Part shown: positions 54,150 through 62,751 of the stretch, piece after piece
How positions within the stretch are numbered: position 1 is the first letter of the stretch
How the letters are laid out: each line of letters opens with the position of its first letter
Assembly (NCBI GenBank): GCA_900473745.1
Contig: UCMW01000010.1
Span: 1 to 64,000 of the forward strand
Origin: Hyphomicrobiales bacterium
GTDB lineage: Bacteria > Pseudomonadota > Alphaproteobacteria > Rhizobiales > Rhizobiaceae
DNA: 64,000 nt
Direction: 5' to 3'
The notes under the pieces: generated by a model
Seen by the model: only the letters and a program-made list of their open reading frames with translations
Database searches by the model: none
Told to the model about the DNA's origin: nothing
Program-made: the position numbers and the translations under genes

Positions 54150-55130
54150 ATGGCCCGCTGCGTCTCCATCGTTGCCTCGACCTTGCCGATAGCCTTCCTC
54201 GTGGCTCACGCTGAGTCCCTTGGCGTGGAACGCATCGTGACGACATCCGGCAACCTCAATCGCTCCTACGGGCATCTTGGCGGACACATCGGGCGCGACA
54301 TCGCGATCGGGACCGCGCCACCCGGCTTTCTGGGGCAATGTTTCTACTATGCGCTACTGGTCGCCAGATGCCGGCTTTCAGGCCGGCGGTTGGTCATCTT
54401 CCACGAATGCTGCATGCCGGTTCTCGATCTCTTCATCCTGTTCTTCCGCCCCAAGGGCGATCATTTCCCCCAGGTGTCGATGCTGGGTTCAATTCCCATG
54501 GATGTCTCGGCAGGCCCACGATCGAAGTTGCTCACCTTGCTCAGAATGAGCGGCCTGAGCCGGTTCTTCACGCTCTACTATTCGCCTGCCGTTGGTAATA
54601 ATCCCGGCGAATACAACCTTTCCATCAAGTCCTACCCTGCCTCGATCAAAACGCATCCGGTCGGCTACGCTGGAGAGAGCTGGAAAAAATCTGACAGCGG
54701 GAAACTGGGAACGTCCCGGGCGATCCTGCTTCTGACCGGAAAGTCACGCTCGAAGGATGAGGAGCAGATCGCGCTGTTCAGGGAAATCGCGGAGCTTGCG
54801 CTCAGGCTGAATTTCCGCTGTGATGTCAAGGATCATCCAAACCCCTATTTCAGGTTGGGCTTTGGCGGTGGCGGAACCAGCCCGATCGATCCGGAAATGC
54901 CCTCCGAACTGCTTGACGATGATTATGCCCTTGTCATCGGGACCTCCTCGACAGGATTGTTGAGATATGGCAACCGGGCGCTCAGCACCATCGAGATGTT
55001 GACGTCGCTTTCGGCAGACGAGTTGGGCTTGTTGAAAAAACACTTCGATCTGGCAGCCCCCGGTCACCAGTTGCGCTACCTGAAAGACTTGCGGCAGCTC
55101 GAAACAATGTTTGAGGAGATAAAGGGATGA
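54150..55130 (+). CDS. putative sialyltransferase-like GT-B transferase for nonulosonic acid
   Basis: 326 residues. The N-terminal IVASTLPIAFLVAHAES and RLVIFHECCMPVLDLF are followed by DVKDHPNPYFRL near residue 226 (HP motif) and VIGTSSTGLLRYGN near 262 (SS/T motif). This pair and its spacing recall the CMP-donor sites of GT38 and GT52 sialyltransferases. It is the first gene of the chain coupled to the legionaminic acid genes, so a legionaminyltransferase is the best guess. No D/E-D-G motif was confidently placed. Confidence 0.6.
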   Translation: MARCVSIVASTLPIAFLVAHAESLGVERIVTTSGNLNRSYGHLGGHIGRDIAIGTAPPGFLGQCFYYALLVARCRLSGRRLVIFHECCMPVLDLFILFFRPKGDHFPQVSMLGSIPMDVSAGPRSKLLTLLRMSGLSRFFTLYYSPAVGNNPGEYNLSIKSYPASIKTHPVGYAGESWKKSDSGKLGTSRAILLLTGKSRSKDEEQIALFREIAELALRLNFRCDVKDHPNPYFRLGFGGGGTSPIDPEMPSELLDDDYALVIGTSSTGLLRYGNRALSTIEMLTSLSADELGLLKKHFDLAAPGHQLRYLKDLRQLETMFEEIKG

Positions 55131-56122
55131 AGGTCCTAGTAACGGGTGCGGATGGCTTCATCGGCTCTCACCTTACCGAAGCGCTCGTTCGGGCCGGCCA
55201 CGATGTGCGGGCCTTTGTCCTTTACAATTCCTTCGGAACCTGGGGCTGGCTCGATACAAGCGCGCCGGAAATCCGGAACAACCTGGACATTTTCGCCGGT
55301 GACATCCGCGATCCCCATGGCGTGAAGACCGCGATGCAGGGATGCGACGCGGTTCTCCATCTGGCCGCACTGATCGCCATTCCATATTCTTACCACTCGC
55401 CGCAGTCTTATGTGGAAACGAACATCACTGGGACGCTGAACGTCTTGCAGGCTGCCCGCGAGTTGGGCGTGGGGCGCGTTGTCCACACCTCGACCAGCGA
55501 AGTTTACGGAACCGCGCGCTTTGTTCCGATCACCGAGGATCACCCGCTACAGGGCCAGTCACCGTATTCGGCCACCAAGATCGGTGCGGACCAGTTGGCC
55601 CTGTCGTTCCACGCCGCCTTCAGTACGCCTGTCGTTGTGGCAAGACCCTTCAACACCTACGGGCCGCGCCAGTCGGCGCGCGCGGTCATTCCGACCATTA
55701 TTTCCCAGATCGCGTCCGGCAAGCGCCAGATCAAGCTTGGCTCGACGTCTCCGACGCGCGACTTCAGTTATGTCGCGGACACCGCTTCTGCCTTCCTCGC
55801 CGTCCTCAACTCTGACAAAGGGCTGGGGGAAGTGGTGAATTTCGGCAGCGATTTCGAGATTTCTGTCGGTGAAACCGCCGAACTCATCGCCCAGGCGATG
55901 AACGTTCACATCGAAATCCTCACCGATGAGGCAAGAATCCGTCCCGACAAGTCCGAAGTGGAGCGCCTCTGGGCCGATACCTCGAAGGTGCGGAGTCTTT
56001 TTGACTGGAAGCCGCTTTACGGTGGCCGGGACGGTTTCCGGCGTGGTATCGAGGAAACGGCCGCATGGCTTGCAAAGCCTGATAATCTGCGCGGATACAA
56101 ACCGGATATATACAATCTATGA
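55127..56122 (+). CDS. legB: NDP-HexNAc 4,6-dehydratase (LegB)
   Basis: 331 residues of the extended SDR fold. VLVTGADGFIGSHLTEALV, STSEVYGTARFVPITEDHP and SPYSATKIGADQLALSFH match LegB, the first committed enzyme of legionaminic acid synthesis (GDP-GlcNAc to the 4-keto-6-deoxy sugar). The ending with WKPLYGGRDGFRRGIEET is also LegB-like. Start and stop overlap both neighbours by 4 bp. Confidence 0.9.
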   Translation: MKVLVTGADGFIGSHLTEALVRAGHDVRAFVLYNSFGTWGWLDTSAPEIRNNLDIFAGDIRDPHGVKTAMQGCDAVLHLAALIAIPYSYHSPQSYVETNITGTLNVLQAARELGVGRVVHTSTSEVYGTARFVPITEDHPLQGQSPYSATKIGADQLALSFHAAFSTPVVVARPFNTYGPRQSARAVIPTIISQIASGKRQIKLGSTSPTRDFSYVADTASAFLAVLNSDKGLGEVVNFGSDFEISVGETAELIAQAMNVHIEILTDEARIRPDKSEVERLWADTSKVRSLFDWKPLYGGRDGFRRGIEETAAWLAKPDNLRGYKPDIYNL

Positions 56123-57306
56123 GCGCGGCCACGGAAAAGTTTTTACAAAGTGCCGATCTTGGCGCGGCTATCGTTGCCGCGCTCGACGAGGTCCTAGGAA
56201 CACGGAAGACTGATCTTCATGCGCCTGTTTTCGCCGGCAATGAATGGGTTTACCTGAAAGACTGTCTCGACTCGACATTTGTGTCCTCCGTCGGCGCCTA
56301 TGTGGATCGCTTTGAGCGTGACCTTGCCGAATTCACTGGCAGCGCGCACGCCGTCGCGGTGGTCAACGGAACAGCGGCGCTGCATGTGGCGCTTCTTCTG
56401 GCGGGGGTCGAACAGGGCGATGAGGTCCTCGTTCCGGCACTGACGTTCGCCGCGACTGCGAATGCCGTCAGCTATTGTGGCGCCATACCGCATTTCATAG
56501 ATAGCGATGATCGCACGCTGGGCGTTGATCCGGCCGCACTTGATCGTTGGCTCTCCTTTAAGGCCGAGAAAACCGGGGGCAGGATCGTCAACAGGGACAC
56601 CGGGCGCGTCATCCGCGCGATTGTGACGATGCATACGTTCGGCCACCCCTGCGACATGGACGGGCTTTTGTCTGTGGCGCGGAAATATGGCCTTACGATT
56701 GTCGAGGACGCAGCCGAATCCCTTGGAAGCTATTATCAAGGCCGGCATACCGGAACCTTTGGCCTTCTCGGCACACTGAGCTTCAATGGCAACAAGACGT
56801 TGACCACGGGCGGGGGTGGTGCGATTCTGACCAACGACGCCGAGCTCGCCCGGCGGGCCAAGTTCATTACCACGACTGCGAAGCGACCGCACAAATGGGA
56901 ATACGTCCATGATGAGGTGGGTTTCAATTACCGGATGCCGAATCTGAACGCTGCTCTGGGATGTGCTCAGTTGGAACAACTGCCCGGGTTTCTTCAGTCC
57001 AAACGCGCGCTGCACCAGAAGTACGCAAAAGCCTTTGCGGGACTTGATGCTGTCGAGTTGACGCGTGAGCCTGCGGGTTGCAGCAGCAACTACTGGCTTC
57101 AGGCTCTGAAACTTCAAAACATCGATATGCAGCTCCGAGATAGCATCCTCGAGCAGACGAATGCGGCGGGGTATATGACCCGCCCGGTCTGGAAGCTGAT
57201 GCACGGTCTCCGGCAGTTCGGAGATTGCCCACGCGCTCCCCTGGACGTTGCCGAAAGGCTGGAAAAAACCCTTATCAATATTCCGAGCGGAGCGGGGCTT
57301 GCGTGA
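56119..57306 (+). CDS. legC: LegC-family aminotransferase
   Basis: 395 residues. Near the start FAGNEWVYLKDCLDSTFVSSVG, then NGTAALHVALLLAGVEQGDEV, EDAAESLGSYYQGRHTG and the PLP-lysine FNGNKTLTTGGGG, all typical of LegC. It aminates the LegB product at C4. It overlaps legB and legH by 4 bp each. Confidence 0.92.
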   Translation: MSAATEKFLQSADLGAAIVAALDEVLGTRKTDLHAPVFAGNEWVYLKDCLDSTFVSSVGAYVDRFERDLAEFTGSAHAVAVVNGTAALHVALLLAGVEQGDEVLVPALTFAATANAVSYCGAIPHFIDSDDRTLGVDPAALDRWLSFKAEKTGGRIVNRDTGRVIRAIVTMHTFGHPCDMDGLLSVARKYGLTIVEDAAESLGSYYQGRHTGTFGLLGTLSFNGNKTLTTGGGGAILTNDAELARRAKFITTTAKRPHKWEYVHDEVGFNYRMPNLNAALGCAQLEQLPGFLQSKRALHQKYAKAFAGLDAVELTREPAGCSSNYWLQALKLQNIDMQLRDSILEQTNAAGYMTRPVWKLMHGLRQFGDCPRAPLDVAERLEKTLINIPSGAGLA

Positions 57307-57920
57307 ACGGTTTGATCCTCGTCGGCGGTGGTGGGCATTGCAGATCTTGCATTGACGTCGTTGAGGCTGAGGGGAAGCATACGATCCGCGGTATCGTGGA
57401 TCGAGCCCCTGCGGCCAAAGCTGATCTTCTGGGCTACCCCTACCTTGGTGACGATTCGGACTTGCCGGCACTCCTGGAAAACGGCGGAAGCGCGTTGGTC
57501 ACCGTCGGACAGATCAAGAGCGCCGAGGCAAGAAAGCGGCTCTACGCTCTTCTGAGGTCGTTTGGCGCGAACCTGCCGGGCGTCGTCTCTCCCCATGCCC
57601 ATGTCTCACGTCACTGTACGATCGGCAAAGGAACCGTTGTCTTCCACGGCGCGATCGTAAACGCCCGTGCCGTTGTCGGCGCGAACTGCATTATCAACAG
57701 CCGGGCGCTTGTGGAACATGACAGTATCGTGGGGGATCATTGCCATATTTCCACGGGCGTTATCGTCAATGGCGGTTCCAAAGTCGGGGAGGGAACCTTC
57801 ATCGGTAGCGGGGCGATCGTCTATAACGGCGTGAATATTGGATCGGGTTGCGTTATCGCTGCCGGAACCGTAGTAAAAAGCGATGTGCCGGACGGCACCT
57901 TGCTCCGAGGAGATCGATGA
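57303..57920 (+). CDS. legH: NeuD/PglD-type sugar N-acetyltransferase (LegH)
   Basis: 205 residues from GTG 57303, which overlaps the legC stop (GTGA). A Rossmann-like LILVGGGGHCRSCIDVVE start is followed by hexapeptide repeats (IGKGTVVFHGAIVNARAVVG, HCHISTGVIVNGGSKVGEG). By position between legC and legI it acetylates the 4-amine to give NDP-2,4-diacetamido-bacillosamine. Confidence 0.87.
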   Translation: MNGLILVGGGGHCRSCIDVVEAEGKHTIRGIVDRAPAAKADLLGYPYLGDDSDLPALLENGGSALVTVGQIKSAEARKRLYALLRSFGANLPGVVSPHAHVSRHCTIGKGTVVFHGAIVNARAVVGANCIINSRALVEHDSIVGDHCHISTGVIVNGGSKVGEGTFIGSGAIVYNGVNIGSGCVIAAGTVVKSDVPDGTLLRGDR

Positions 57921-58930
57921 CCCAATCCCCGCACACGCTCGTAATTGCAGAGGCCGGCGTGAACCACAACGGCGACCTGCGTATTGCCAGGAAGCTGGTG
58001 GAAGCGGCTGCGCAAGCGGGCGCCGATCTGGTCAAGTTTCAAACGTTCACCGCCGACAAGATCGTCACATCCTCTGCGCCGAAAGCGCAATACCAGAAGG
58101 CCGGCGGTGATGGGTCGCAAACGCAGATCGACATGCTCCGGCAGCTCGAACTGACCGCAGAGATGCACGAGGACCTCGCTGCCCATTGCGCTGAATGCAA
58201 TATCGGCTTCTTCAGCACCGGGTTTGACATAGAAAACATCGATTATCTTGTGGGAATGGGCCAGCGCATCCTCAAGGTGCCGTCGGGGGAGATGACGAAC
58301 TTGCCCTATCTGAGGCATGTGGGGTCACTGGATCTCGAGATACTGATATCAACGGGCATGTGTTCGCTGGGCGATATAGAGGCCGCCATCGAAGCCCTGG
58401 AGACAGCCGGCACCCGGCGAGACGCGATCACGGTGCTTCATTGCAATACGGAATATCCGACACCGTATTGCGACGTGAACCTGATGGCCATGGTGAATAT
58501 CGGCACGGCATTCGGGGTAAAGACCGGCTACTCGGATCATACCAACGGCATCGAAGTCCCGGTGGCGGCCGTCGCGCTCGGTGCGACCGTGATCGAAAAA
58601 CATTTCACTCTTGACCGGACCATGCCGGGTCCCGACCATGCAGCGAGCCTCGAGCCGCATGAATTGACGGCAATGGTCTCGGCGATCCGCAACATCGAAA
58701 TGGCTCTCGGTGACGGCATCAAGCGGCCGACACAAAGCGAGCGGAAGAACATACCGATTGCGCGACGTTCGATCGTTGCGCGGAGCCCGATCAAGGAAGG
58801 CGATCTCTTTACGCCCGACAACATCTGCGCCAAACGTCCAGGTACAGGCATCTCGCCGATGTGGTGGGACGCGGTTGTCGGGTGCAGTGCCAAACGTGAT
58901 TTCGCTCCCGACGAGTTGATTGAGCTGTGA
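57917..58930 (+). CDS. legI: N,N'-diacetyllegionaminate synthase
   Basis: 337 residues from ATG 57917. LVIAEAGVNHNGDLRIARKL, LKVPSGEMTNLPYLRH, GYSDHTNGIEVPVAAVALGA and IEKHFTLDRTMPGPDHAASL are NeuB/LegI motifs, with a C-terminal SAF domain. The EAGVNHNG and MPGPDH forms separate it from PseI at 44912. It condenses 2,4-diacetamido-2,4,6-trideoxymannose with phosphoenolpyruvate. Overlaps both neighbours. Confidence 0.93.
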   Translation: MTQSPHTLVIAEAGVNHNGDLRIARKLVEAAAQAGADLVKFQTFTADKIVTSSAPKAQYQKAGGDGSQTQIDMLRQLELTAEMHEDLAAHCAECNIGFFSTGFDIENIDYLVGMGQRILKVPSGEMTNLPYLRHVGSLDLEILISTGMCSLGDIEAAIEALETAGTRRDAITVLHCNTEYPTPYCDVNLMAMVNIGTAFGVKTGYSDHTNGIEVPVAAVALGATVIEKHFTLDRTMPGPDHAASLEPHELTAMVSAIRNIEMALGDGIKRPTQSERKNIPIARRSIVARSPIKEGDLFTPDNICAKRPGTGISPMWWDAVVGCSAKRDFAPDELIEL

Positions 58931-60102
58931 GAAAGATCTGCGTCATAACAGGCTCGCGCGCCGAATTCGGGCTGTTGCGGTGGCTGATGGAGGCAATCGA
59001 ACGCTCGCCGGCCATGGCGTTGCAGGTGGTCGCGACCGGCTCGCACCTTTCGCCGGAATTCGGCTTGACCTACCGCGAGATCGAGGCAGCCGGTTTCACC
59101 ATCGACCGGAAAGTCGAAATGCTGCTGAGTTCGGATTCCAGCACGGGTGTAACGAAATCTATCGGTCTCGGGGTCATCGGTTTTGCGGATGCGCTGCGCG
59201 AACTTGACCCGGATCTGGTGGTGCTTCTGGGTGATCGCTACGAAATTCTCGCAGCGGCCACGGCGGCAATGATTGCCCATAAGCCGATTGCGCATCTGCA
59301 TGGTGGCGAGAAGACGGAAGGCGCTTTTGATGATGCTATCCGGCACACCATCACCAAGATGGCACATCTGCATTTTGTCGCCGCCGAAGAGTACCGCCGC
59401 CGGGTTATCCAGCTTGGTGAGGATCCGGCGCGTGTTCATCTGGTCGGTGCGCTTGGGCTAGATAGCCTGAAACGCCTTGAGTTGATGAGCCGTCCGGAAC
59501 TTGAGGATAGCCTCGATTTCCGCCTTGGAGAGCGCAATCTTCTTGTTACCTTTCATCCAGAAACGCTCCTGCCGGGGATGGCAGAACAGCATACCGGCGA
59601 ACTCCTCGACGCGCTCGGTGTGCTCAATGATGTGAGCATGGTTTTCACGCTCCCGAATGCTGATACGGAAGGCCGAAAGATCACTTCGATGATAGAGGCG
59701 TTCGTCGCGGGCCGTTCCAATGCCAGGTCTTTCGTCTCGCTTGGGCAGTTGCGCTATCTGTCGCTGGTTTCGCTCGTAGACGCGGTGGTCGGCAATTCTT
59801 CAAGCGGCATCATCGAGGTGCCGAGCCTTGGAAAGCCGACCGTCAATATCGGCGAGCGGCAGAAGGGGCGCATAAGGGCGCCAAGCGTTATTGACTGCGA
59901 GCCTCGCCGGGATGACATCCTGCAGGCCATTGCAGCAACCTACGAGCCGGGGTTTCGCGCGCGGCTGACGAGCGTCATCAACCCATACGGTTCAGGCGGC
60001 GCCAGCGATGCTATCGTGCAGGTCATTGAAAGATGTGATCTTTCCACGCTGATACGAAAACAGTTCTACGATTTGAACTGGACCGGGGGACGGTTCGAAT
60101 GA
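58927..60102 (+). CDS. legG: NDP-diacetylbacillosamine 2-epimerase, hydrolysing (LegG/NeuC family)
   Basis: 391 residues from GTG 58927. ICVITGSRAEFGLLRWLM, LLGDRYEILAAATAAMI, the family hallmark HLHGGEKTEGAFDDAIRH and VGNSSSGIIEVPSLGKPTV are present. It releases the nucleotide and inverts C2, giving the free sugar used by LegI. Coupled to legI and to the next gene by 4-bp overlaps. Confidence 0.93.
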   Translation: MRKICVITGSRAEFGLLRWLMEAIERSPAMALQVVATGSHLSPEFGLTYREIEAAGFTIDRKVEMLLSSDSSTGVTKSIGLGVIGFADALRELDPDLVVLLGDRYEILAAATAAMIAHKPIAHLHGGEKTEGAFDDAIRHTITKMAHLHFVAAEEYRRRVIQLGEDPARVHLVGALGLDSLKRLELMSRPELEDSLDFRLGERNLLVTFHPETLLPGMAEQHTGELLDALGVLNDVSMVFTLPNADTEGRKITSMIEAFVAGRSNARSFVSLGQLRYLSLVSLVDAVVGNSSSGIIEVPSLGKPTVNIGERQKGRIRAPSVIDCEPRRDDILQAIAATYEPGFRARLTSVINPYGSGGASDAIVQVIERCDLSTLIRKQFYDLNWTGGRFE

Positions 60103-61151
60103 GTGATACGCAGATTTGGCGCAAAGCCTCGCTGACGATGGGTGCGACCATCAAGGAGGCGATTGAGAACCTAGACCGGGTTGCGATCAAGATCGTTCTC
60201 GTACTCAACGAGGACGGACAGCTTGAGGGCACTGTGTCGGATGGAGACATTCGCCGGGGTCTGCTTCGCGGCCTGACGATGGACAGCTCCATTTCGGATA
60301 TCGTTCATCGCGAAGCCTTGGTCGTTCCACCAGACCTTGGCCGTCAGACGGTGCTGCAGCTCATGAAGCTGAACAAGATCCAGCAGATTCCGATCATCGA
60401 CAGCGCCCAGAGGATCGTCGGCATCCATCTTTGGGATGAAGTCACCACGCCGCCGGATCGCGAGAACCTGATGGTCATCATGGCGGGAGGTAAGGGAACG
60501 CGCCTCATGCCGCATACCGAAGATTGCCCGAAGCCCATGGTGAAAATCGCGGGTAAGCCGATGATGGAGCATATTCTCGAGCGCGCGAAAGCCGAAGGCT
60601 TCCGAAAGTTCCTCATTTCAATCCACCACCTCGGCAATATGATCGAGGATTATTTCGGCAATGGAGAGCCGTGGGATATCGAGATCGCCTACCTCAGGGA
60701 AGAGCGGCCGCTTGGCACTGCGGGAGCCTTGTCGCTGATCGATCCGCGCCCGGAAGAACCATTCATCGTCACCAACGGTGACGTTATCAGCGACATCCGC
60801 TACGGTGAGCTTCTCGATTTTCACCTCAAACATAAAGCCACCGGCACAATGGCGGTCCGGCTCTACGAATGGCAACACCCCTTCGGCGTCGTCCACACGG
60901 ACGGCATCAACATTGTCGGTTTTGCCGAGAAACCGGTCACCCGCAATCACATCAACGCAGGCGTTTACGCATTCAGCCCTTCGGCGATCGACAGTCTTCT
61001 TCATGGTGAACAGCTCGACATGCCGTCCTTGTTCGAAAGATTGCAATCACAAGCCATCCGGACCGTTGCCTATCCCATGCACGAGCCTTGGCTGGACGTC
61101 GGAAGACCGGCCGACCTGGCGTCCGCGAATTCTTCGATGAGGAAGCTTTGA
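60099..61151 (+). CDS. ptmE: CBS-domain sugar-phosphate nucleotidyltransferase (PtmE-like)
   Basis: 350 residues. Residues 1-120 hold a pair of CBS domains (TIKEAIENLDRVAIKIVLVL, DGDIRRGLL, QQIPIIDSAQRIVGI). Residues 122-350 are an NTP-transferase (LMVIMAGGKGTRLMPHTEDC, KPMMEHILERAKAEGFRKF). The same fusion occurs in Campylobacter PtmE, which makes a GDP-linked glucosamine for legionaminic acid. This supports a GDP-sugar route here. PtmA, PtmF and PgmL homologues are not seen. Confidence 0.85.
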   Translation: MSDTQIWRKASLTMGATIKEAIENLDRVAIKIVLVLNEDGQLEGTVSDGDIRRGLLRGLTMDSSISDIVHREALVVPPDLGRQTVLQLMKLNKIQQIPIIDSAQRIVGIHLWDEVTTPPDRENLMVIMAGGKGTRLMPHTEDCPKPMVKIAGKPMMEHILERAKAEGFRKFLISIHHLGNMIEDYFGNGEPWDIEIAYLREERPLGTAGALSLIDPRPEEPFIVTNGDVISDIRYGELLDFHLKHKATGTMAVRLYEWQHPFGVVHTDGINIVGFAEKPVTRNHINAGVYAFSPSAIDSLLHGEQLDMPSLFERLQSQAIRTVAYPMHEPWLDVGRPADLASANSSMRKL

Positions 61152-61162
61152 AATGAATGCCG

Positions 61163-61180
61163 GTTGCCGACGGGCAACCT
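61163..61180 (+). terminator. hairpin after the leg operon
   Basis: GGTTGCC (61163-61169) pairs with GGCAACC (61174-61180) over a 4-base loop, followed by TTTG. It lies 12 bp after the ptmE-like stop and before the separate cytidylyltransferase gene. The T-run is short, so it may only attenuate. Confidence 0.4.
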
Positions 61181-61274
61181 TTGATGATCGCGCATGGTAA
61201 CCTCATTGCTGGCCGCCTCATCTCGAAAACAGTGAGGACGCCGGTTTCAAAATTCTCAAAAAGTTTGTTCCGCT

Positions 61275-62015
61275 ATGAAGTTTCTTGCACTTGTTGCCGC
61301 ACGAGGCGGTTCGAAACGGCTTCCGGGGAAGAATATCCGCCTGTTGGGCGGTATGCCGCTGATCAACTGGACGATCGGGCTCGCTGCCCGTATTGGCTCC
61401 TCGACGGATGTGCTGGTTTCGACGGATGATCAGGAGATCGCCAGCGTTTCAACGGCGGCGGGTGCATGGGTTCCGTGGCTGCGTCCGGAGCAGCTTGCAA
61501 GCGACACGGCCTCTTCGGTGGATGTGGCGTTGCATGCGCTGGATTACTACGAATCGATCCGAGGTCGGGTCGATGGTCTGATTTTGCTCCAGCCGACCTC
61601 TCCCTTCCGCCGTCTTTCCACTGTGCTTGAAGGAATGAGTAAATTCGAGGAAATGGCCAAGCCGGCCGTAGTCGGCGTTTCGCCTGCAGCCACGCACCCG
61701 GCCCTGTGCTTCAGACTACAGGATGGCGCGCTGGCGCCATATCACGAGGACAGCGTCGCAACTCGGTCCCAAGATTTGCCTCCGGCAATGGAAGTCAATG
61801 GCCTACTCTACATCATTTCTCCGCGCCAATTGAGAGCCGAGAAGACATTTTTTCCAAGGAATGCTGTCCCGGTCGTCACGAAGGACGAGATTGAGGCCCT
61901 GGATATCGATACGCAATGGGACTGGCTCTGCGCCGAGAAAGCGCTGGAAGCGAGATTGCTGCCCGTCGACGATCGTAATGAAAAGTATACGCCGAGTGGC
62001 CTCTGTCCGACCTAA
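61275..62015 (+). CDS. legF: acylneuraminate-type cytidylyltransferase (LegF/PtmB)
   Basis: 246 residues. The CMP-sialate synthetase motif FLALVAARGGSKRLPGKNIR, VSTDDQEIASVS, LLQPTSPFRRLSTV and MEVNGLLYIISPRQL are clear. It activates legionaminic acid with CTP. Unlike the six genes before it, it is separated by 123 bp with a hairpin, so it may have its own promoter. It ends 30 bp before the pseF remnant. Confidence 0.9.
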   Translation: MKFLALVAARGGSKRLPGKNIRLLGGMPLINWTIGLAARIGSSTDVLVSTDDQEIASVSTAAGAWVPWLRPEQLASDTASSVDVALHALDYYESIRGRVDGLILLQPTSPFRRLSTVLEGMSKFEEMAKPAVVGVSPAATHPALCFRLQDGALAPYHEDSVATRSQDLPPAMEVNGLLYIISPRQLRAEKTFFPRNAVPVVTKDEIEALDIDTQWDWLCAEKALEARLLPVDDRNEKYTPSGLCPT

Positions 62016-62044
62016 CGCAAGTTTTTCCGTCAGAACGAATTCAG

Positions 62045-62578
62045 TTGTCAACGGATATCGACGACCATAACGAGGTAGAGGCGCGTTTTGGAGTTACTGC
62101 TCCATTCACGCCATCAGAGCACTTGGCCAAATATTCGCCGAAACCATGGAAGGCGCATTCCCTGCGCTTGGCGCGAACAAAACGCCGTGCCGGTTGCATA
62201 TGTATTTGTTGTCTATCCGACCGCCGTTTTGATCGATGCTGAAGATGTCTTTCGGGCAGTTGAAAAGCTGGAAACGGATCCGTCCGTCTCGATCGGATTT
62301 AGGGCCACGGAGTACGTCTATCCGATACAGCGCGCCATCATTGCTGAATGAAATAAAATAACAAAGTTCAAATGTTTCAGCCCGAGAGCTATTCGTTTAG
62401 GTTCCAGGATTTGACGAAGGGTTATCATGATGCAGGGCAGTTTTACTATTGCCGATCCGACGTGGTTTGCCAAGGAGGGCGGCTAATCTATGAATATTCG
62501 GCCATCGTAGTATTGCCACGTTGGCATGTATTCGAAATCGATACCGAAGATGACTTAAACCTGACGAAATCTTGCTAA
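62045..62578 (+). pseudogene. pseF: broken pseudaminic acid cytidylyltransferase (pseF)
   Basis: Three frames carry consecutive pieces of PseF. Frame from 62045 gives EARFGVTAPFTPSEHLAKYS; the next (62088-62351) gives VFVVYPTAVLIDAEDVFRA and ATEYVYPIQRAI, then a stop. The third (62372-62578) gives MFQPESYSFRFQDLTKGY and HDAGQFYYCRSD, and the ending WHVFEIDTEDDLNL. PseF proteins have PIQRA, SQDL and YHDAGQFYW in this order. The N-terminal nucleotide-binding GGSKR part is missing. At least two frameshifts and a stop make it non-functional. Confidence 0.85.
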
Positions 62579-62751
62579 ATGGTACCAAGCCCTCAGCCGC
62601 AGCGGGCGCTGTGTTCAGAGATTGCGCCTAATTGCGTGGATGCGTGCACGCGAATTCAGTTTTCTCGTAGAGACCCTACGAGTAGCTTCCACACATCATG
62701 TTCCATAGCCGTCAAGACGGGCCTGCAGTCGCATGATGCCATTCGCTGACT

